Below are positions 14,804-15,961 of a stretch of 15,961 nucleotides of DNA, piece by piece. Made by a program: the position numbers and the translations under genes. This stretch comes from Verrucomicrobiota bacterium (GTDB lineage: Bacteria; Verrucomicrobiota; Verrucomicrobiia; Limisphaerales; UBA1100). Where the stretch lies: NCBI GenBank assembly GCA_028872645.1, contig JAPKDK010000034.1, forward strand, positions 1-15,961, given 5' to 3'. The stretch's first letter is position 1. Every line of letters starts with the position of its first letter. The notes beneath the pieces were generated by a model. That model was not told the DNA's origin. It saw only the letters and a program-made list of their open reading frames with translations, and did not search any database.

Positions 14804-15349
14804 TCATTGAAGCAGACTCCACTCCAGCCGTTTAAAGACCGGCGCCTTTCCCTGCCATTCCTCCGCCGCCCACACCCTTCGCTTGGGCCGGCGCACTTCG
14901 TATTTCGCACAGATGCCCAATTGATCCATTTCTGCCCAACTCTTCGGCGGCGCTCCATCAGTCGTACATTTGAAATGGCTCAACCCCAGCGTCACCGTCT
15001 CTGCCGCACCGCCCTTCAGCCGCGCCTCGGCCACGTAAACCCGCTGTTTGCCACGATAGCCGCGCCACGCATGTTCCTTCAGCACAAACGCCAGCACATT
15101 CGGCCTCTCACTTTGGATCGTCAGCGCCAGCGCCGCGCCCTTTGGCCCGCGCCATTTCGGGTCGGTTACCTTCCGCGTCCAGTGTTGCCACAATGGCCGA
15201 TGATAGCCGTTAATCGTAAACCAATCGTGAAAGCCGTTCTTGAAATTCTCGATCAGCACATCGGGTTTCCCCACCGCCAGCAGGTATTCTCCCCGCGGAG
15301 TAAAAGCAACACAGTTTAACGCGAAAGTTTCACTTCCCAGCAACGACAT
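14804..15349 (-). CDS. unrecognised protein, possible truncated remnant
   Basis: I do not recognise this protein. From the ATG at 15349 it has 181 residues; a GTG at 15472 would add 41 more, but those codons run through a likely terminator, so the inner start is preferred. No Shine-Dalgarno and no signal peptide are seen. Residues about 9-27 (FALNCVAFTPRGEYLLAVG) resemble one strand pair of a WD40 repeat. The rest (about 28-181) is Trp- and basic-rich with beta-strand character (HDWFTINGY, WQHWTRKVTDPKWRGP, LALTI, LAFVLKEHAW), like a carbohydrate-binding or jelly-roll C-terminal domain of a larger exported enzyme. A cytoplasmic 181-residue protein of this make-up is odd, and it may be the C-terminal part of a gene that has lost its N-terminus. 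It lies upstream of DUF1552 on the same strand, 112 to 118 bp away. Confidence 0.5.
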   Translation of the reverse strand: MSLLGSETFALNCVAFTPRGEYLLAVGKPDVLIENFKNGFHDWFTINGYHRPLWQHWTRKVTDPKWRGPKGAALALTIQSERPNVLAFVLKEHAWRGYRGKQRVYVAEARLKGGAAETVTLGLSHFKCTTDGAPPKSWAEMDQLGICAKYEVRRPKRRVWAAEEWQGKAPVFKRLEWSLLQ

Positions 15350-15377
15350 ACTGATAGGAATTTGCTTTTTCAAGGCT

Positions 15378-15415
15378 AAAAAGAAAGCCCCTTCGGACCG
15401 GTGGGATTGAGGGGC
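15378..15415 (-). terminator. likely rho-independent terminator after the right-hand TPR gene
   Basis: On the minus strand GCCCCT (15415-15410) pairs with AGGGGC (15392-15387), the loop of 17 bases contains a CCGG palindrome, and the T-rich tail TTTCTTTTT (15386-15378) follows directly. It lies about 115 bp after the stop of the TPR gene. The long loop makes it weaker than a textbook terminator. Confidence 0.5.
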
Positions 15416-15530
15416 GTTACCAGGCGAGCGTGAGTTTGCGTAGTAACATTGACCACTGCCATTGTTTGCCACTTATTGAAAGGATGTTCGATTGCGTTGA
15501 CGCAGGAAGGTAAACCGACTTCAGCTTTGC

Positions 15531-15961
15531 CTACTTCGGCACACCGCGTCTCGCTTCGTTAACTTCTTCGATTGATTTGAGGATGTTTTTCTTCCAAATC
15601 CCCTGCAACTTGTCTGGATTGGCGCGATCCAGAGTCTTCAGAGCCTCATCGAATTGACCGCGTTTTGTTTGAATCCGGGCAATCCCCTGCAGCGCATAAA
15701 ATTGATCCGCTCCACCGATGCGTTCACGATCGCCGACGATCGCATCGTAGGCTTCGAAAGCACGGACGTCGTTGCCAAGGTTGCGTTCCCGGTTTCGGGC
15801 AAGCATCAATAACGTCGCGTCACGGTCTTTCGGGTCGCTGGTCCATGGCAGAGCCTTGCTGAGGTCAGTCTCCGCTTTGTCTCCGTCTTTGGTGATGGAG
15901 TAGGCCCGCCCCCGGTTGCGGTATCCGTCGCCGCGTTTCCAGAAAGGCCATTGGGTAATAT
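15531..15961 (-). CDS. TPR-containing protein, C-terminal 142 residues (start off the right edge)
   Basis: The frame is open from the right edge to TAG at 15531. An internal ATG at 15809 is not the true start, because the coding pattern continues unbroken upstream of it. The visible part contains helical-hairpin units of TPR type: RGRAYSITKDGDKAETDLSKAL near the edge, NRERNLGNDVRAFEAYDAI in the middle, and YALQGIARIQTKRGQFDEALKTLDRA. It ends in a basic tail, EVNEARRGVPK. Unlike the left-hand TPR gene, the repeats are diverged and follow the ordinary 34-residue pattern. What lies upstream (kinase, peptidase or lipoprotein) cannot be told. Confidence 0.75.
   Translation of the reverse strand, partial: ITQWPFWKRGDGYRNRGRAYSITKDGDKAETDLSKALPWTSDPKDRDATLLMLARNRERNLGNDVRAFEAYDAIVGDRERIGGADQFYALQGIARIQTKRGQFDEALKTLDRANPDKLQGIWKKNILKSIEEVNEARRGVPK

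Overview
The window (about 16 kb, moderately GC-rich, bacterial) most resembles a member of the Planctomycetes-Verrucomicrobia-Chlamydiae superphylum, most likely Verrucomicrobiota. The evidence is a PSCyt1/DUF1592-type protein next to a Tat-exported DUF1552 protein, an exported PQQ-type propeller beginning DWPQW, and FHA-domain signalling proteins. This taxonomic call is inference from gene content. I saw no rRNA, tRNA, CRISPR array, insertion sequence or phage gene.

Layout. (1) 1-3288, minus strand: an FxLYD-type lipoprotein, an exported PQQ-like beta-propeller protein and a TPR lipoprotein whose C-terminus is cut by the left edge; the TPR gene contains five full 126-bp tandem repeats. (2) 3391-6045, plus strand: a divergent 3-dehydroquinate-synthase-like protein and a divergent alkaline-phosphatase-superfamily protein. 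I recognise these as eboD and eboF of the ebo cluster, which is linked to movement of a precursor to the periplasm in cyanobacterial scytonemin synthesis. The other ebo genes are not in the window. The short spacer between them can fold two competing hairpins. The divergent spacer 3289-3390 holds a well-spaced promoter on each strand, each with its -10 box so close to the ATG that transcripts would be leaderless or nearly so. (3) 6176-7183: an exported Pro/Gly-rich Sel1-repeat protein. (4) 7180-10216: a divergent pair of signalling genes, an FHA-FHA-GAF protein (minus) and an FHA-Ser/Thr kinase with a C-terminal membrane anchor (plus). (5) 10259-14691, minus: the DUF1552 gene followed by the large di-haem DUF1592-type gene, probably one operon. 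(6) 14804-15961, minus: an unrecognised ORF that may be a remnant, a likely terminator, and the C-terminal end of another TPR protein that runs off the right edge.

The parts worth most attention are the isolated eboD-eboF pair (unusual metal-site residues in EboF, competing hairpins before its start, leaderless-type promoters) and the paired FHA/kinase module.
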